Below are positions 36,615-47,400 of a DNA stretch of 64,000 nucleotides, one piece after another. Under the pieces are notes generated by a model, which saw only the letters and a list, made by a program, of their open reading frames with translations, had not been told where the DNA came from and ran no database searches. The position numbers were made by a program, and so were the translations under genes. This stretch comes from Leptospira congkakensis (GTDB lineage: Bacteria > Spirochaetota > Leptospiria > Leptospirales > Leptospiraceae), in NCBI RefSeq assembly GCF_004770265.1, contig NZ_RQGQ01000016.1, positions 496,001 to 560,000 on the forward strand, in the 5' to 3' direction. Position 1 is the stretch's first letter. Every line of letters starts with the position of its first letter.

Positions 36615-37538
36615 ATGGACCAAGCTGCAAATCTTAGAAAGCTCACTGAAACTGGTACTGGTTTAAAACTTGTTCAACCCCAGGATGCAGTCAAAAAAAC
36701 TAAAATCATCGCGGTAGCTTCTGGTAAGGGCGGTGTTGGAAAGAGTACTGTCTCCGTAAACCTTGCAATCTCCATTGCAAAGACGGGACTCAAAGTTTTA
36801 ATCTTTGATGGTGACTTGGGACTTGCCAACGTCAATGTTCTTCTTGGTATCATTCCGAAATACAATTTATACCATGTGGTGAAAGGCCATAAATCTTTGA
36901 AAGATATCGTGATCTCCACTCCAGAAGGCGTAGATATCATTGCTGGTGCTTCTGGATACTCTCAGCTTGCTAACCTAAACGAAACACAAAGAAACAATCT
37001 TATCAAAGGGTTTGCAGAACTTGATCGTTATGATGTCATGATCATCGATACCGGTGCTGGAATCTCTGCCAATGTCATCGGTCTTGTGATGCCTGCGGAT
37101 GAAGTGGTAGTGGTCACAACACCGGAGCCTACTTCCATTACCGATTCTTATGGCCTGATCAAATCCATTGTTTCTCAATCCAAAGACAAAAATCTCAAAA
37201 TCATCGTCAACCGTGTGCGTTCTGCTATTGAAGGGAAAAAAGTTGCCGATCGAGTCATCGATATCTCCGGTCAATTTTTAGAAGTCCAAGTAGAAAACTT
37301 AGGATTTATTTTCCAAGATGAAGAAGTAGAAAAGTCAATTCGTGAACAAAAACCATTCATCATTGGGGCTCCTCGTTCTAAGGCAGCAGCTTGCCTGACT
37401 CGGGTCACTCACACCCTCTTACAAACCGAAGGTGGTTATGATGATGAAGAAGGTCTTACTGGTTTTTTCAAAAAATTCTTTAGCTTCGTAGACTTCAAAG
37501 AGAAGGAAATGGAAGAGAAGATGGAGGAAGACAACTAA
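36615..37538 (+). CDS. flhG: flagellar number regulator FlhG/FleN, MinD-like ATPase
   Basis: A 307-residue ParA/MinD-family ATPase that works with FlhF in setting flagellar number and placement. The deviant Walker [19 protein letters not shown], the [15 protein letters not shown] switch and the IDTGAGIS Walker B are present. A short acidic, Glu-rich tail follows. AGGGG precedes the ATG at a normal distance. The next gene starts immediately after its stop codon. Confidence 0.95.
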   Translation: MDQAANLRKLTETGTGLKLVQPQDAVKKTKIIAVASGKGGVGKSTVSVNLAISIAKTGLKVLIFDGDLGLANVNVLLGIIPKYNLYHVVKGHKSLKDIVISTPEGVDIIAGASGYSQLANLNETQRNNLIKGFAELDRYDVMIIDTGAGISANVIGLVMPADEVVVVTTPEPTSITDSYGLIKSIVSQSKDKNLKIIVNRVRSAIEGKKVADRVIDISGQFLEVQVENLGFIFQDEEVEKSIREQKPFIIGAPRSKAAACLTRVTHTLLQTEGGYDDEEGLTGFFKKFFSFVDFKEKEMEEKMEEDN

Positions 37539-38012
37539 GTGCTGATCGGATTTGTACTGGGATTTGCAGTCCTTGGAGCCATTATCAGTTCTGTCTGTGG
37601 GTTTCTTGTTGGGAACCGACTTGGTTATATCTTCTTTGTCTCACTCATTTCTACTTTTGCTTTCGGTGGTTTGGGCTTTGGAGTGTTCTCTGTCTTACAA
37701 AAAAAAGTCCCTGAATTTTTAGAGTTCCTCAGTGGATTTTCCATTGGTGGATTTGGGGGTGAAAGCCATTCCGATGACTATGACCATGAATCTGGTGGAA
37801 TGGATTCGGTCCGGTCTGAATCGATGGGTTCTGATGATTTTGGTGTCCAACCTATGGGGGATGCCGCTATGGATGCAAAACTTGCTATGGCTAAGTCAGG
37901 AAAATTTGGAGATCACATCATCGTGGATAAAATTGCGATCAAAAACGAGCCAAAACTCATGGCGGAGGCGATTCGCACCATGATGGCTAAGGATGATCCC
38001 CAAGAGAGCTGA
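37539..38012 (+). CDS. membrane protein between flhG and fliA, unknown function
   Basis: A 157-residue protein with two N-terminal transmembrane helices (about residues 2-24 and 30-52), an Asp/Ser/Gly-rich linker containing DDYDHE, and a conserved-looking C-terminal helix (VDKIAIKNEPKLMAEAIRTMMAKDD). It starts with GTG directly after the flhG stop. Its place suggests a motility role, but I recognise no family. Confidence 0.7.
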   Translation: MLIGFVLGFAVLGAIISSVCGFLVGNRLGYIFFVSLISTFAFGGLGFGVFSVLQKKVPEFLEFLSGFSIGGFGGESHSDDYDHESGGMDSVRSESMGSDDFGVQPMGDAAMDAKLAMAKSGKFGDHIIVDKIAIKNEPKLMAEAIRTMMAKDDPQES

Positions 38013-38027
38013 AAAATTGCGGTTTTT

Positions 38028-38051
38028 AGAGGACATAAGAAAAAATCCTCT
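38028..38051 (+). terminator. weak hairpin upstream of fliA
   Basis: AGAGGA (38028-38033) can pair with TCCTCT (38046-38051) around a 12-base A-rich loop, in the 101-base gap between the membrane protein gene and fliA. There is no strong T-run, so it may be a partial terminator or processing site that tunes fliA expression. Confidence 0.25.
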
Positions 38052-38113
38052 TGTAATTTCCTCTTCTTTACGATTTTTTCTATAAAGTAAGAGATTCCGT
38101 ACTTCGGTTCCCT

Positions 38114-38914
38114 ATGTCAAGATTGCTAGACAAATACAATCAGTTTGATGAGACAGATCTTTGGAAAAAATACCGCGTCACAAAGGATGCGGAGATCCGA
38201 AGTTACCTTGTTGAAAAATATTCACCTCTCGTCAAACACGTGGCTGGGCGGATTGCGATCGGAATGCCACAAAATGTCGAATTTGAAGACCTCGTCAGTT
38301 ATGGCGTCTTTGGTCTGTTAGATGCTATAGAAAAATTCGATCCTTCTCGCGAAATTAAATTCAAAACTTATGCGATGACTCGTATCCGTGGGTCTATTTT
38401 TGACGAACTTAGAAGTGTGGATTGGATTCCGCGTTCCATCCGTCAAAAAGCAAAACAATTAGAAAACATCATTGCCATGCTTGAGAACAAAGAAGGCAAA
38501 AAAGTAGATGATGAAGAGATTGCTAAAGAACTTGGCGTCTCTATGGAAGAATACAATTCACTCCTAGCAAAACTTTCTGGAACCTCTCTTGTTTCATTGA
38601 ATGATATTTGGTTTCTCGGTGATGAGAACGATGAAGTTTCTTTTATGGAAACTCTTGAATCTCCGATGAATATGAACCCTGACAATATCATCGAAAAAGA
38701 AGAAATCAAAAACGTAATCGTAGAAGCCATTCAGTCGTTACCGGAAAAAGAAAAAAAGGTAATCGTACTTTATTATTATGAAGACCTCACTCTAAAAGAA
38801 ATTGGTGAAGTTTTGGAAGTTACGGAATCAAGAATTTCTCAACTCCATACAAAAGCGGTCGCAAGGCTCCGCAGCAAACTCTCCAAAGTAAAATCCGCGA
38901 TCCAAAAAAGGTAA
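38114..38914 (+). CDS. fliA: flagellar sigma factor sigma-28
   Basis: A 266-residue sigma-70-family factor of the FliA/WhiG type. Region 2 ([17 protein letters not shown], then [29 protein letters not shown]) and region 4 with its helix-turn-helix ([32 protein letters not shown]) are intact. It directs RNA polymerase to late flagellar and chemotaxis promoters. It lies between flhG and fapA in a motility operon. No flgM anti-sigma gene is visible nearby. Confidence 0.96.
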   Translation: MSRLLDKYNQFDETDLWKKYRVTKDAEIRSYLVEKYSPLVKHVAGRIAIGMPQNVEFEDLVSYGVFGLLDAIEKFDPSREIKFKTYAMTRIRGSIFDELRSVDWIPRSIRQKAKQLENIIAMLENKEGKKVDDEEIAKELGVSMEEYNSLLAKLSGTSLVSLNDIWFLGDENDEVSFMETLESPMNMNPDNIIEKEEIKNVIVEAIQSLPEKEKKVIVLYYYEDLTLKEIGEVLEVTESRISQLHTKAVARLRSKLSKVKSAIQKR

Positions 38915-38920
38915 TTAGAA

Positions 38921-40912
38921 ATGTCTCTCTCTGAATTTCTTACAGAGGAACTGAAAGAGTTCGACCGTAAGGAAAAAGAACAAGTGGAGGTCATTGCCGA
39001 TACCATCGAAGAGTGTCTGGCAATTGCCTCAGGGCACTTAGGCCGCAAAGTTCATGAAATTGATTATACTGTTTTAAAAAGAGGAAAGAAGTCTCTATTC
39101 TTTTCGGAACCTTATCATATCCGCGCCTCCATCATCCCTGATGATTTGTTATTAGATGAATTGAGTTTGTTGGATGAGCATCTAACGGGTGGTAGTGGAA
39201 AATTAGTATCTAAAGACTTAAAAGAACTAGTCACTCCCAAAAACAAAGATGGTCGAGTTTCGGTTAAAATTTACAGAACCGGTGTATTTTTAACAGTTCA
39301 TCCTCCTTCGGGGGAGGGAATGGAAATGTCCATGGCAGATGTTTCCAAAAAACTTTCCTTTCGCGGTGTGGCGGGGATTGATCAAAACCTCTTAAACAAA
39401 ATCATCAAAGAAAAAAAAGGGGAACCTGCTCTTATCTCCAACCAAAAACCAAAAGCAGGAAATGATTCTAGTTGCAACGTAGAAATTGCACAAGAAAACA
39501 TGCGAGCCTTTGTGACCGTTTTTCCGGCAAGACCTGGTGGACGTGATTTAGAAGTTTCTGATATCGTAGCCGCACTGAAAGGGATGGGTGTGGCTCATGG
39601 TCTCAAAGAAGATGAAATTCGTAAAAGTTTGGACGAAGACATTATCAACAAACCTTTTATTGGGGCCGAAGGTGATTTCCCTGTGAACGGGAAAAATGCA
39701 GAAATTAAATACTATGTCCGCACGGAAAAGAAAATCAACTTCAAAGAAGACCAATCAGGTCGTGTGGATTACAAAGACTTAGATATGATCGAAAACGTTG
39801 TCGTAGGACAGCTATTAGCCGAAAAACTCCCTGCAGAAAAAGGAAAGTTTGGGCGTAACTTATTTGGAATGGTATTACCTGCCAAAGATGGTTTGGATAC
39901 AGAACTCAAACAGGGAAAAGGAACCATTCTTTCGGAAGACAAAATGCGTCTTACTGCAGAGGTCAACGGACAGGTGTTATATGCTGCTGGTAGACTTTCT
40001 GTCGAGACGGTTTATCGAATCAATGGAGACGTGGGTGTTCGTACGGGTAATGTTACCTTCCTTGGCTCTATCATCATCACAGGAAACGTAGAAGATAATT
40101 ATTCCGTCAAAGCGGCCGGTAACATTGAAATTTATGGAACAGTCCAGAAAGCCATCGTGGAAGCAGATGGTGATATCATCGTCCGCCAAGGTGTGACGGG
40201 AAGGGAAGAAGCACGTGTGGAATCCACAGGTGGAAACATTGTCGCCAAGTTCATCCAGAACGCCACTTGTATCACAGAAAAAGACATCATCGTTCAAGAA
40301 GGTATTTTACATTCTCATTTGATGGCTGGGGGAAAAATTTCCTGTAAAGGAAAACGAGGCCAGATTGTGGGCGGAACCATCCAAGCAGCCCAACTGATCT
40401 CTGCAAAAATCATCGGCTCCCAAGCCAACCCACAAACCGATCTCATCGTGGGAAACAACCCAAAGATCCTAAAACAGATTCAGGAATACGAAGAGAAACG
40501 AAAAGAGAACCAGGACAAACTGGACCAACTTACAAAAACCATGCGCACCCTAAAAGCAAGGAAAGAGGCCGATCCTGCCAGCTTTACCGCCGAACAGGAT
40601 GCGCATTTGCAGAAATTGGAAGCGGGAACCAAAAAACTCGAAAAACGAATCGCCGAGGCCGGCAAGGACATCCAAACCCTAACCGAATACATGGATGAAC
40701 AGGCTGCCAATGGCCGTATTTCGGTCGAGAAGACCATTTTCCCGGGTGTTACCATTCGCATCCGCAATGCTGAGTTCAAACTCCGCCACGAGACCAAAGC
40801 CAAGACCTTTTTCGAAGAAGAGTCCCAGGTCCGCAGTGCACCTTACGAAGACCCAGACGAAGCGAAAAATGACTGGAGAAAAAAGAGAGGGCGTGGTAAG
40901 TCTAAGAATTAA
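38921..40912 (+). CDS. fapA: FapA/DUF342 family protein with Jag-N-like domain
   Basis: A 663-residue protein. The N-terminus ([18 protein letters not shown]...[16 protein letters not shown]) resembles a Jag-N domain. The central part is the DUF342/FapA beta-helix with repeated GNV and GDI turns ([29 protein letters not shown]). A coiled coil (about 510-590) and a basic tail follow. DUF342 proteins occur in flagellar operons and FapA in Vibrio affects polar targeting, but the biochemical role is open. It follows fliA by six bases. Confidence 0.85.
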   Translation: MSLSEFLTEELKEFDRKEKEQVEVIADTIEECLAIASGHLGRKVHEIDYTVLKRGKKSLFFSEPYHIRASIIPDDLLLDELSLLDEHLTGGSGKLVSKDLKELVTPKNKDGRVSVKIYRTGVFLTVHPPSGEGMEMSMADVSKKLSFRGVAGIDQNLLNKIIKEKKGEPALISNQKPKAGNDSSCNVEIAQENMRAFVTVFPARPGGRDLEVSDIVAALKGMGVAHGLKEDEIRKSLDEDIINKPFIGAEGDFPVNGKNAEIKYYVRTEKKINFKEDQSGRVDYKDLDMIENVVVGQLLAEKLPAEKGKFGRNLFGMVLPAKDGLDTELKQGKGTILSEDKMRLTAEVNGQVLYAAGRLSVETVYRINGDVGVRTGNVTFLGSIIITGNVEDNYSVKAAGNIEIYGTVQKAIVEADGDIIVRQGVTGREEARVESTGGNIVAKFIQNATCITEKDIIVQEGILHSHLMAGGKISCKGKRGQIVGGTIQAAQLISAKIIGSQANPQTDLIVGNNPKILKQIQEYEEKRKENQDKLDQLTKTMRTLKARKEADPASFTAEQDAHLQKLEAGTKKLEKRIAEAGKDIQTLTEYMDEQAANGRISVEKTIFPGVTIRIRNAEFKLRHETKAKTFFEEESQVRSAPYEDPDEAKNDWRKKRGRGKSKN

Positions 40913-40923
40913 GAGGGTTCCCG

Positions 40924-41214
40924 ATGATTCTAAACGAAAACTTCGCGAGTATCGCCCACCACTACGATTTTGCACGTAGGGCACAGGCAGAGAATCCTTT
41001 TACCCACCAAAACCAGGTGGTGGAATTGCAAAAGGTTGTGATTCAAACCCAAAACCGAGCCCAAACGGTTCCTGAAACAAAATCAGGTAACCATAGTTCG
41101 GCGGCGAAACCGAAACAAGATAAAGAAAATTCGGTTTATGCGTATTCCAAAGAAGGAGTCATTTATGATCGTCCTAGTTTGGTTCGGGGATCTCGTTTTG
41201 ATTTAAAAGCTTAA
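40924..41214 (+). CDS. small protein in the motility operon, unknown function
   Basis: A 96-residue soluble protein, Gln/Asn/Lys-rich and probably largely disordered, with no known motif. AGAGGG stands eight bases before the ATG. It lies 11 bases after fapA and is followed 47 bases later by the SwrB-like gene. Its position is the only clue to function. Confidence 0.6.
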   Translation: MILNENFASIAHHYDFARRAQAENPFTHQNQVVELQKVVIQTQNRAQTVPETKSGNHSSAAKPKQDKENSVYAYSKEGVIYDRPSLVRGSRFDLKA

Positions 41215-41261
41215 AGTTCTCACTCCGGAATGTTGTTGGAAATGTTCTGAAGGAGAGCGAC

Positions 41262-42137
41262 ATGGAACTCTTTTCTCTTGTTTTAATCAATCTACTATTT
41301 TGTGGGATGATGTATGTTTTCATCTCTGCAAAAGTTCAAAAAGCAGTCGCGGAATATTACGATAAAAAATTAAACCGAGCCATTGATATGGCCACGGCGG
41401 AAACCATCAGGGAACTTGATGCAACCGTTGCTGTCATAGAATCCAAAATGGTAGCCCTTCGTTCCATGATGGAAAAGGGAGAGGCGTTAGTAAAAGAATT
41501 TAAACATTACCAATCCTCAGGTCTTTCCATGAAATCAGAGTTAGTTCCTGATTTAACTGCGGAAGAAGAACTGGCTCTTGATATCAAAGAACAAAGAACA
41601 GGTATTGGTAAAATTTACCAAGCAAACCAAATCCCCGTTCCGAGTGATGAAGTAGAAACAACCGAAGGGGCCGTGAACCAAGCCTTTGGGAAATTAGGCA
41701 AAGCGGTGAAAGGAATTTTTGGAATGGAAGAAGTCAATGCTCCATCAAACGAAGCAATGGATAATCTAGAAGTTCCCACTTTCCAACCTAAGATGAATTA
41801 TACGGTCGGTGGAAATCCATTTGCAGAAGAAAAAACATCCGATTTGATTCGTAACGAACTCACCCATGGCCCCAAAAAAAGAGAATTTTTAAACGAAGTA
41901 TCAAAAGCAAATGATCCAGCCTTTGCTTCCTACCAAAAAATGAGTTTGGATAAAGTGGATCTTTCGATTGAATCGGCATTGGAAGAATTACCTGTTTCGG
42001 CAACAAAGATTGATAAAGTGGTTCATCTGATCAAAAAGGGATACAAACATGATGAAATTTCAGAAGCCATGAATATTGGCATTCATGAAATTCATTTAAT
42101 AGAAACGATTCGACTTGATCGATCTAGAAGAATCTAA
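41262..42137 (+). CDS. membrane-anchored SwrB/DUF6115-like protein
   Basis: A 291-residue protein. One N-terminal transmembrane helix (LFSLVLINLLFCGMMYVFI) is followed by a coiled coil (about residues 25-90), a long acidic linker, and a C-terminal helix-turn-helix-like motif (VVHLIKKGYKHDEISEAMNIGIHEIHLIETI). This layout and the C-terminal motif resemble DUF6115 proteins such as Bacillus SwrB, which promotes flagellar export activation. AAGGAG precedes the ATG. The homology is inferred by eye. Confidence 0.6.
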   Translation: MELFSLVLINLLFCGMMYVFISAKVQKAVAEYYDKKLNRAIDMATAETIRELDATVAVIESKMVALRSMMEKGEALVKEFKHYQSSGLSMKSELVPDLTAEEELALDIKEQRTGIGKIYQANQIPVPSDEVETTEGAVNQAFGKLGKAVKGIFGMEEVNAPSNEAMDNLEVPTFQPKMNYTVGGNPFAEEKTSDLIRNELTHGPKKREFLNEVSKANDPAFASYQKMSLDKVDLSIESALEELPVSATKIDKVVHLIKKGYKHDEISEAMNIGIHEIHLIETIRLDRSRRI

Positions 42138-42149
42138 AATTATGTTTCC

Positions 42150-42434
42150 ATGTCTTCGTTTCCGGTACTCAATGTTGGATTTTCTAATGTAGTATTTGTA
42201 TCGAAAATCCTTACCATCCTCCAAGCCGATTCAGCTGGTGCCAAAAGACTTCGTTCTGAGGCAAAATCTGCAAGTCGATTGATTGATGCCACTAGTGGAC
42301 GCAAAACAAGGTCTGTTCTTGTATTAGATTCAGGCCATATCCTTCTCTCCGCCATCCGCCCTGAAAGTTTATCCAAACGATTGGAAACCGGTGACAACCA
42401 TATTGGTGAGGGTGAGGAGGAATCAGAAGATTGA
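42150..42434 (+). CDS. remA: RemA/DUF370 family DNA-binding regulator
   Basis: A 94-residue protein. The family pattern is complete: [65 protein letters not shown]. RemA in Bacillus is a ring-forming DNA-binding activator of matrix and osmoprotection genes. The gene overlaps gmk by four bases (TTGA), the same remA-gmk order seen in Firmicutes. Here it closes a flagellar operon, so a switch between motility and other states is possible but unproven. Confidence 0.85.
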   Translation: MSSFPVLNVGFSNVVFVSKILTILQADSAGAKRLRSEAKSASRLIDATSGRKTRSVLVLDSGHILLSAIRPESLSKRLETGDNHIGEGEEESED

Positions 42435-42994
42435 AAGTAAATCCTAATTTATATATTATTTCTTCTGTAGCGGGTGGTGGGAAATCAACCATCATCGCTG
42501 CTTTACTTGCAGAATATCCAGAGTTTTATTTTTCCATTTCTTGTACCACTCGCGAACCAAGACCAGGTGATAAAGAAGGAAAAACCTATCATTTTCTCTC
42601 GGTTCCGGAGTTCCAAAAACGAATTGCAGCAGGTGAGTTTTACGAATGGGCAGAAGTCCATGGAAACTATTATGGAACACCGAAAGGCCCAATTTTAGAT
42701 GCCATTCGGGATCATCGAGTGGCGCTTCTCGATTTGGATGTCCAAGGGGCTAAGACAGTAAAAGAACTCCGGCCAGAGTCTGTAACAATTTTTATTGAAC
42801 CACCGAGTCGGGAAATTTGGATCGAAAGACTGATTCGCCGAGGTACTGATTCTAAAACCAGTATTGAAAGACGGATTGAAAATGGAATTCGGGAACTCGA
42901 TGAGGCACCAAGCTTTGATTATGTGGTAGTGAACGACCAATTGGAAGACGCCATCCAAGCAGTGAAATCCATTTTGTTTGGAACCAAACAATAA
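42431..42994 (+). CDS. gmk: guanylate kinase
   Basis: A 187-residue enzyme that phosphorylates GMP to GDP. Typical parts are a P-loop ([10 protein letters not shown], slightly different from the usual GPSGAGKST), [21 protein letters not shown], the [16 protein letters not shown]-binding segment and the lid RLIRRGTDS. The start is TTG within the remA stop overlap. It is the last gene of the operon and is followed by a terminator. Confidence 0.94.
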   Translation: MKVNPNLYIISSVAGGGKSTIIAALLAEYPEFYFSISCTTREPRPGDKEGKTYHFLSVPEFQKRIAAGEFYEWAEVHGNYYGTPKGPILDAIRDHRVALLDLDVQGAKTVKELRPESVTIFIEPPSREIWIERLIRRGTDSKTSIERRIENGIRELDEAPSFDYVVVNDQLEDAIQAVKSILFGTKQ

Positions 42995-43014
42995 ATTCTA
43001 AAATTCAAATTTTA

Positions 43015-43042
43015 AAACCGAATCGATATCGGTTTAGTTTTT
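43015..43042 (+). terminator. rho-independent terminator after gmk
   Basis: AAACCGA (43015-43021) pairs with TCGGTTT (43029-43035) around a seven-base loop, followed by a short T-tract (43038-43042). It ends the flhF-to-gmk operon before the convergent MotE/FlbB-like gene. Confidence 0.7.
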
Positions 43043-43082
43043 CAAACGAAAGGATTCACTGTTAAAGTAAGGGATCCCCTGG

Positions 43083-43733
43083 TTAAGGTTCGTCGTTATC
43101 TTCATCTATGCTTTTACCATAGTTTGGAACATTTTTGGCTCCCGCATCCAACCACTTGTTGGAAATCACAGACCTTCTTTCTGCAGGAAATAAAGTGAGT
43201 AGGTATGTGGTAATGGTTTGTCTTCCCTCTTCTTCTGCATCCCTATCCATTTGTTCAAAAACTTCAATGATATCGTAATCGGGCCAATTGATTAACATAT
43301 CTCTTGCCGATTCAGGTGGCATATTGGCAACTTTGTTTGCTAGAACTTTTACTTTTTCAGCGCGGGCATTGTCTTTTTTTACTTTGTCCGCCATTTCTTT
43401 TTCTTTCCGTTGGATTCCTTCCTTTAATTCCTCCAAACGTTCTTTGTCAGCATGAAGCGAAGAAGATTTTTCTTCTAACTCACGTTTCATTTGTTCTAGT
43501 TCTTCACGGTCAGCGATCAGCCTTTCTTTTGCTTTTTCCATTTCCAACTTTTCAAGTTCCGTTGGAGAAAGTAGGTCTTGGTTTACGAGTCCTGCTTGTT
43601 TTTTTAAGAAAGGTAAGTAATCTTCTGCATTGATGACTTGGAAGTAATCAAATACAAAAAAACCGATGGCGATTAGGAAAAAAATGAGTACGATTAAAAA
43701 GAAGGATCTTGTGCTATCGGTTACACTTGCCAT
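43083..43733 (-). CDS. MotE/FlbB-like flagellar coiled-coil membrane protein
   Basis: A 216-residue protein. One N-terminal transmembrane helix (FFLIVLIFFLIAIGFFVF) is followed by a long coiled coil (about residues 55-135) and a helical C-terminal domain with NMPPESARDMLINWPD and AERRSVISNKWLD, resembling MgtE-N/MotE-type motor chaperones. It directly follows fliJ (TAATG overlap), the same place as FlbB in spirochaetal flagellar operons, where it helps build the motor collar. The assignment rests on layout and gene order. Confidence 0.7.
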   Translation of the reverse strand: MASVTDSTRSFFLIVLIFFLIAIGFFVFDYFQVINAEDYLPFLKKQAGLVNQDLLSPTELEKLEMEKAKERLIADREELEQMKRELEEKSSSLHADKERLEELKEGIQRKEKEMADKVKKDNARAEKVKVLANKVANMPPESARDMLINWPDYDIIEVFEQMDRDAEEEGRQTITTYLLTLFPAERRSVISNKWLDAGAKNVPNYGKSIDEDNDEP

Positions 43734-44332
43734 TATGATTTGCCTTGTCCTAGGTAGTATTTTTCATAAAAATCACGAAGAGATTTGAAGTCAGAAGTGA
43801 GTTCATCACCACCATCCTCTCGGTTGAGAATTTTGAAAGTTCTTGGAATTTTTTTAGATTTTGAAGGTCCATAACTTTCTGTCGAATCGAATAATGATTG
43901 TTTGCTTAGTTGAAGATTAAATTCTTCGACTTCTCTTCGTTCTGCTCGGTTTCGTTTTTTCTTCCATTCGGCAAATCGTTTGTCTTTTAAAACTTCGATT
44001 ACCTTTTTATTCATCCGAGCAACCATTACATCTTTACGAACTAAATTGACTTCTTCGTTTTGTGCGGTAATACGTTCTTCCAACTCTTCATTGCGTCGCA
44101 TGAGTCCTTGGATGTATTGTTCGATGGAAAGATAATCGGAAAGACTTGTCCCCACTTTTGAAGATGCGAGGATTGCTTCGTAAGAAGATTCAATTTCCCT
44201 TTCATTGGAATCTTTTTCACCAATGAGGGAATTCAGTTTGGAGACAACTAGGGAGAGTCTGCGGATTTCTTCTTCTTCCCGCCAACCTCTCAGTTTTAGA
44301 ACTGTCTCTAAACTAAAACGAAATCGTTTCAC
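43733..44332 (-). CDS. fliJ: flagellar export protein FliJ-like
   Basis: A 199-residue, almost wholly helical protein. The FliJ family start FRFSLETVLKLRGWREEEEIRRLS and the later helix with NKKVIEVLKDKRFAEWKKKRNRAERREVEEF fit the export chaperone-stalk that works with FliI and FlhA. The C-terminal 45 residues are a charged extension beyond the usual length of about 147. The start appears to be GTG (44330-44332). The ATPase gene fliI is not adjacent but lies 3.3 kb away beyond an opposite-strand gene. Confidence 0.85.
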   Translation of the reverse strand: MKRFRFSLETVLKLRGWREEEEIRRLSLVVSKLNSLIGEKDSNEREIESSYEAILASSKVGTSLSDYLSIEQYIQGLMRRNEELEERITAQNEEVNLVRKDVMVARMNKKVIEVLKDKRFAEWKKKRNRAERREVEEFNLQLSKQSLFDSTESYGPSKSKKIPRTFKILNREDGGDELTSDFKSLRDFYEKYYLGQGKS

Positions 44333-44414
44333 AGCTGTCTATTTCTTCGGTTCTAAATAATTTTTGTACTCTTTTTTACTCGTATTTTTAAAAAAATGAG
44401 TAAAACTTGCAATA

Positions 44415-47400
44415 TTGTCCAATAAATACTTACATCTGATTGGTTCGGCGGTTTTCCTCTTTTGCCTTGCCACATTGCCCCTATTGGCAACACCTCCTGC
44501 CGAAATCGTTAGGAAAAGCCAGGGAAACCCCGTTCATTTAGAAGGGGAATGGGAGTTTTATCCCCATACATTTCTTTCTGAGCTCTCGGAAGTTCCGACA
44601 AACAAACTCCATGTTTTGGTTCCTGGAATTTGGAACTCTGATTTGGGATCAGGGAAAGGATTTGGAACCTACCGTTTGCTACTCGAGAGACCAGAAGGAA
44701 CGGATCCAGACGCTGTTTATGGAATTGAACTTGTGGATTTGGCAACGGCCTCTCGAGTGTATTGGAATGGAAAATTACTCGGATCTTCCGGTGTGGTTTC
44801 TAAAAATCCCGAAGAGTCTGTTCCTTCCTATCAGTTTCAATTTTACCAGTTACCCTGGAAAGATGGACCTAACGAACTTTTGGTGGAGATTTCAAATTTT
44901 CACCATGACAAGGGAGGGATGTGGGAACCACCTTATGTTGGTGAGTGGAAAAAACTTTTTAAAGAAAATGAAAAAGATTTAGCCTCATCATTGTTTTTGG
45001 CAGGGGCCGTTTTCATCATTGCTCTGTACCATTTTGGTTTGTTTTATTTTAGGCGTTCCGACAAAGGAAATTTATTATTTGGGTTTGCCGCCCTTTTATT
45101 ATCGCTAAGAACTTTATTTACCGGAGAACGGTTTGGGTTTAATGAACTTTCTCCTTATATCGGTTGGAATCTTTGCCTTCGTATTGAATTTCTAACCTTC
45201 TATTTATCACCGTATCTTTTCTTTGCTTTTTTCCGTGAATTTTACCCCAACTTCTATCCCCGTTGGATGCATCGAATTCTACTTGTTCCCACTCTTATTT
45301 TTGTCAGTTTTATTTTGATTTTACCCACGTCCGTTTACACAAGGTTAAATGGATATTTCCATATTGTGTTACTTTCAGGAATCTTTTTGATATTTCAAGG
45401 TGTGTTCCGAGCTGTTTTGGCAAGAAAAGAAAGTAGTTTATTATTTGCCATCGGAATCATCTCTGTAGCAATTGCGGCCTTTATCGATTTACTCAACGCT
45501 TATCAATTGGTTTATACCGTTGAAGCCATCCCTATTGGAATTTTTGTTTTTATTTTAGTCCAATCTTTAACTTTGTCTAGGCGGTTTAGTAAAGCTTTCT
45601 CCGACGTGGAGTCTTTATCGAAAAGATTGTTAGCGTTAGACAAATTAAAGGATGAATTTTTAGCCAATACTTCTCACGAACTAAAAACGCCACTCAACGG
45701 GATTATAGGTATCGCGGAATCTATGTTTGACGGAATCGGCGGAAGGTTGAACCAAGAACAAAGGCAAAACCTAGGAATGATTGTGAGTTCGGGGAAACGT
45801 TTGTCCTCTCTTGTAGATGATATTTTAGATTTTTCCAAAATGAAAAATCGAGATTTGGATTTGGATCTTAAAGCCATCGACTTGCATCAAATTTGTGATT
45901 TGGTGTTAGTAATTTCAAGACCACTCTATGTAACAAAAAATCTAACCGTTCGTAATCATGTTCCCATGGATTTTCCTCCGATTTTAGGAGATGAGGCAAG
46001 GCTTCAACAAATTCTATTCAATTTGATTGGAAACGCGATTAAGTTTACCGAAAAAGGTCGGATTGATGTTTCTGCGGAAATTATGGAGAGAATGTTGGTT
46101 CTTTCTATCAAAGACACAGGGATTGGAATTCCAAAAGATAAGTTTGCCGATATATTTAAGTCCTTTGAACAGGTAGACGCATCCACCACACGTAAGTTTG
46201 GTGGGACGGGGCTTGGGCTTGCTATTAGCAAACGTTTGGTCGAATTACATGGTGGGTCTATTTGGGTAGAATCAATCGAAGGAGAAGGTTCTATCTTTCG
46301 ATTCACTTTGCCACTGGCAAGAGAGGGGGAGATTCCTATGGAAAAACCTCCCGTCAAAAAAGCAGATTTGTGGTTTGGTGGTGAGTCCCCTGAATTTGAA
46401 CCCATTGAAGAAACGACAGAAGAATATGATGGCGAAAAAATCAAAGTCCTCGTTGTGGATGATGAACCCATCAACCGACAGGTTCTTAAAAACCATTTAA
46501 CCCTGATTGGTTGTGATGTATATGAGGCTTCAAACGGCGGGGATGCCATTCGTATGGTTCGAGATGATGGTCCTTTTGAACTGATGTTACTCGATATCAT
46601 GATGCCTGGAATGAGTGGTTATGATGTTTGTATGGTATTACGAGAGTCTTATTCTTTATACCAACTTCCCATCTTGTTTTTAACTGCTAAAAATCAAATC
46701 ACGGACATCATTGCTTCACTAGAAGCCGGTGGTAACGATTATCTTGCAAAACCTTTCGACAAACGTGAGTTAATCTCTCGTGCAAAAAACTTAATCACTC
46801 TAAAAAAAGCAGTAGAAGAACAAAACAAATTCATTGCCTTTCAAAATGAGCTTGGCCTTGCCAGAAAACTCCAAAGTTCCATCCTTCCAGAAGAAGCTCC
46901 TAATATTGCCGGTATCAAATCCGAATTTTATTACGAACCAATGGATAGTGTGGGAGGGGACTTCTTTGACTTCCATGCGATTTCGGAAACGGAACTTGGT
47001 GTGATCATTGCTGATGTATCTGGGCATGGAATTACAGCCGCACTTATTTCGGCAATGCTTAAGATTGCTTTTTCTACACAGATTCGGTTGTCGAGAGAAC
47101 CTGCACAACTCATGACTCAAATCAACTCCACCTTACTTGGGAAAATGAAAGGTGCGTTTGTAACGGCATCGTACATTTATATCAATTTAGAAACCAAAGA
47201 AATGGTGCATGCACGCTGCGGCCATCCTCCCCTTGTCATCAATCGAGTGGGAGAAAACAAACCCTTACTGAGTTTGCCACAAGGAAAACTGATTGGATGG
47301 ATTCCCGAGTTAGACATACAAGAAGATGTGATTCCACTTCGTGCTGGAGATCGAATTGTATTGTATACAGACGGAATTACAGAAGCCACTAATAAAGAAA

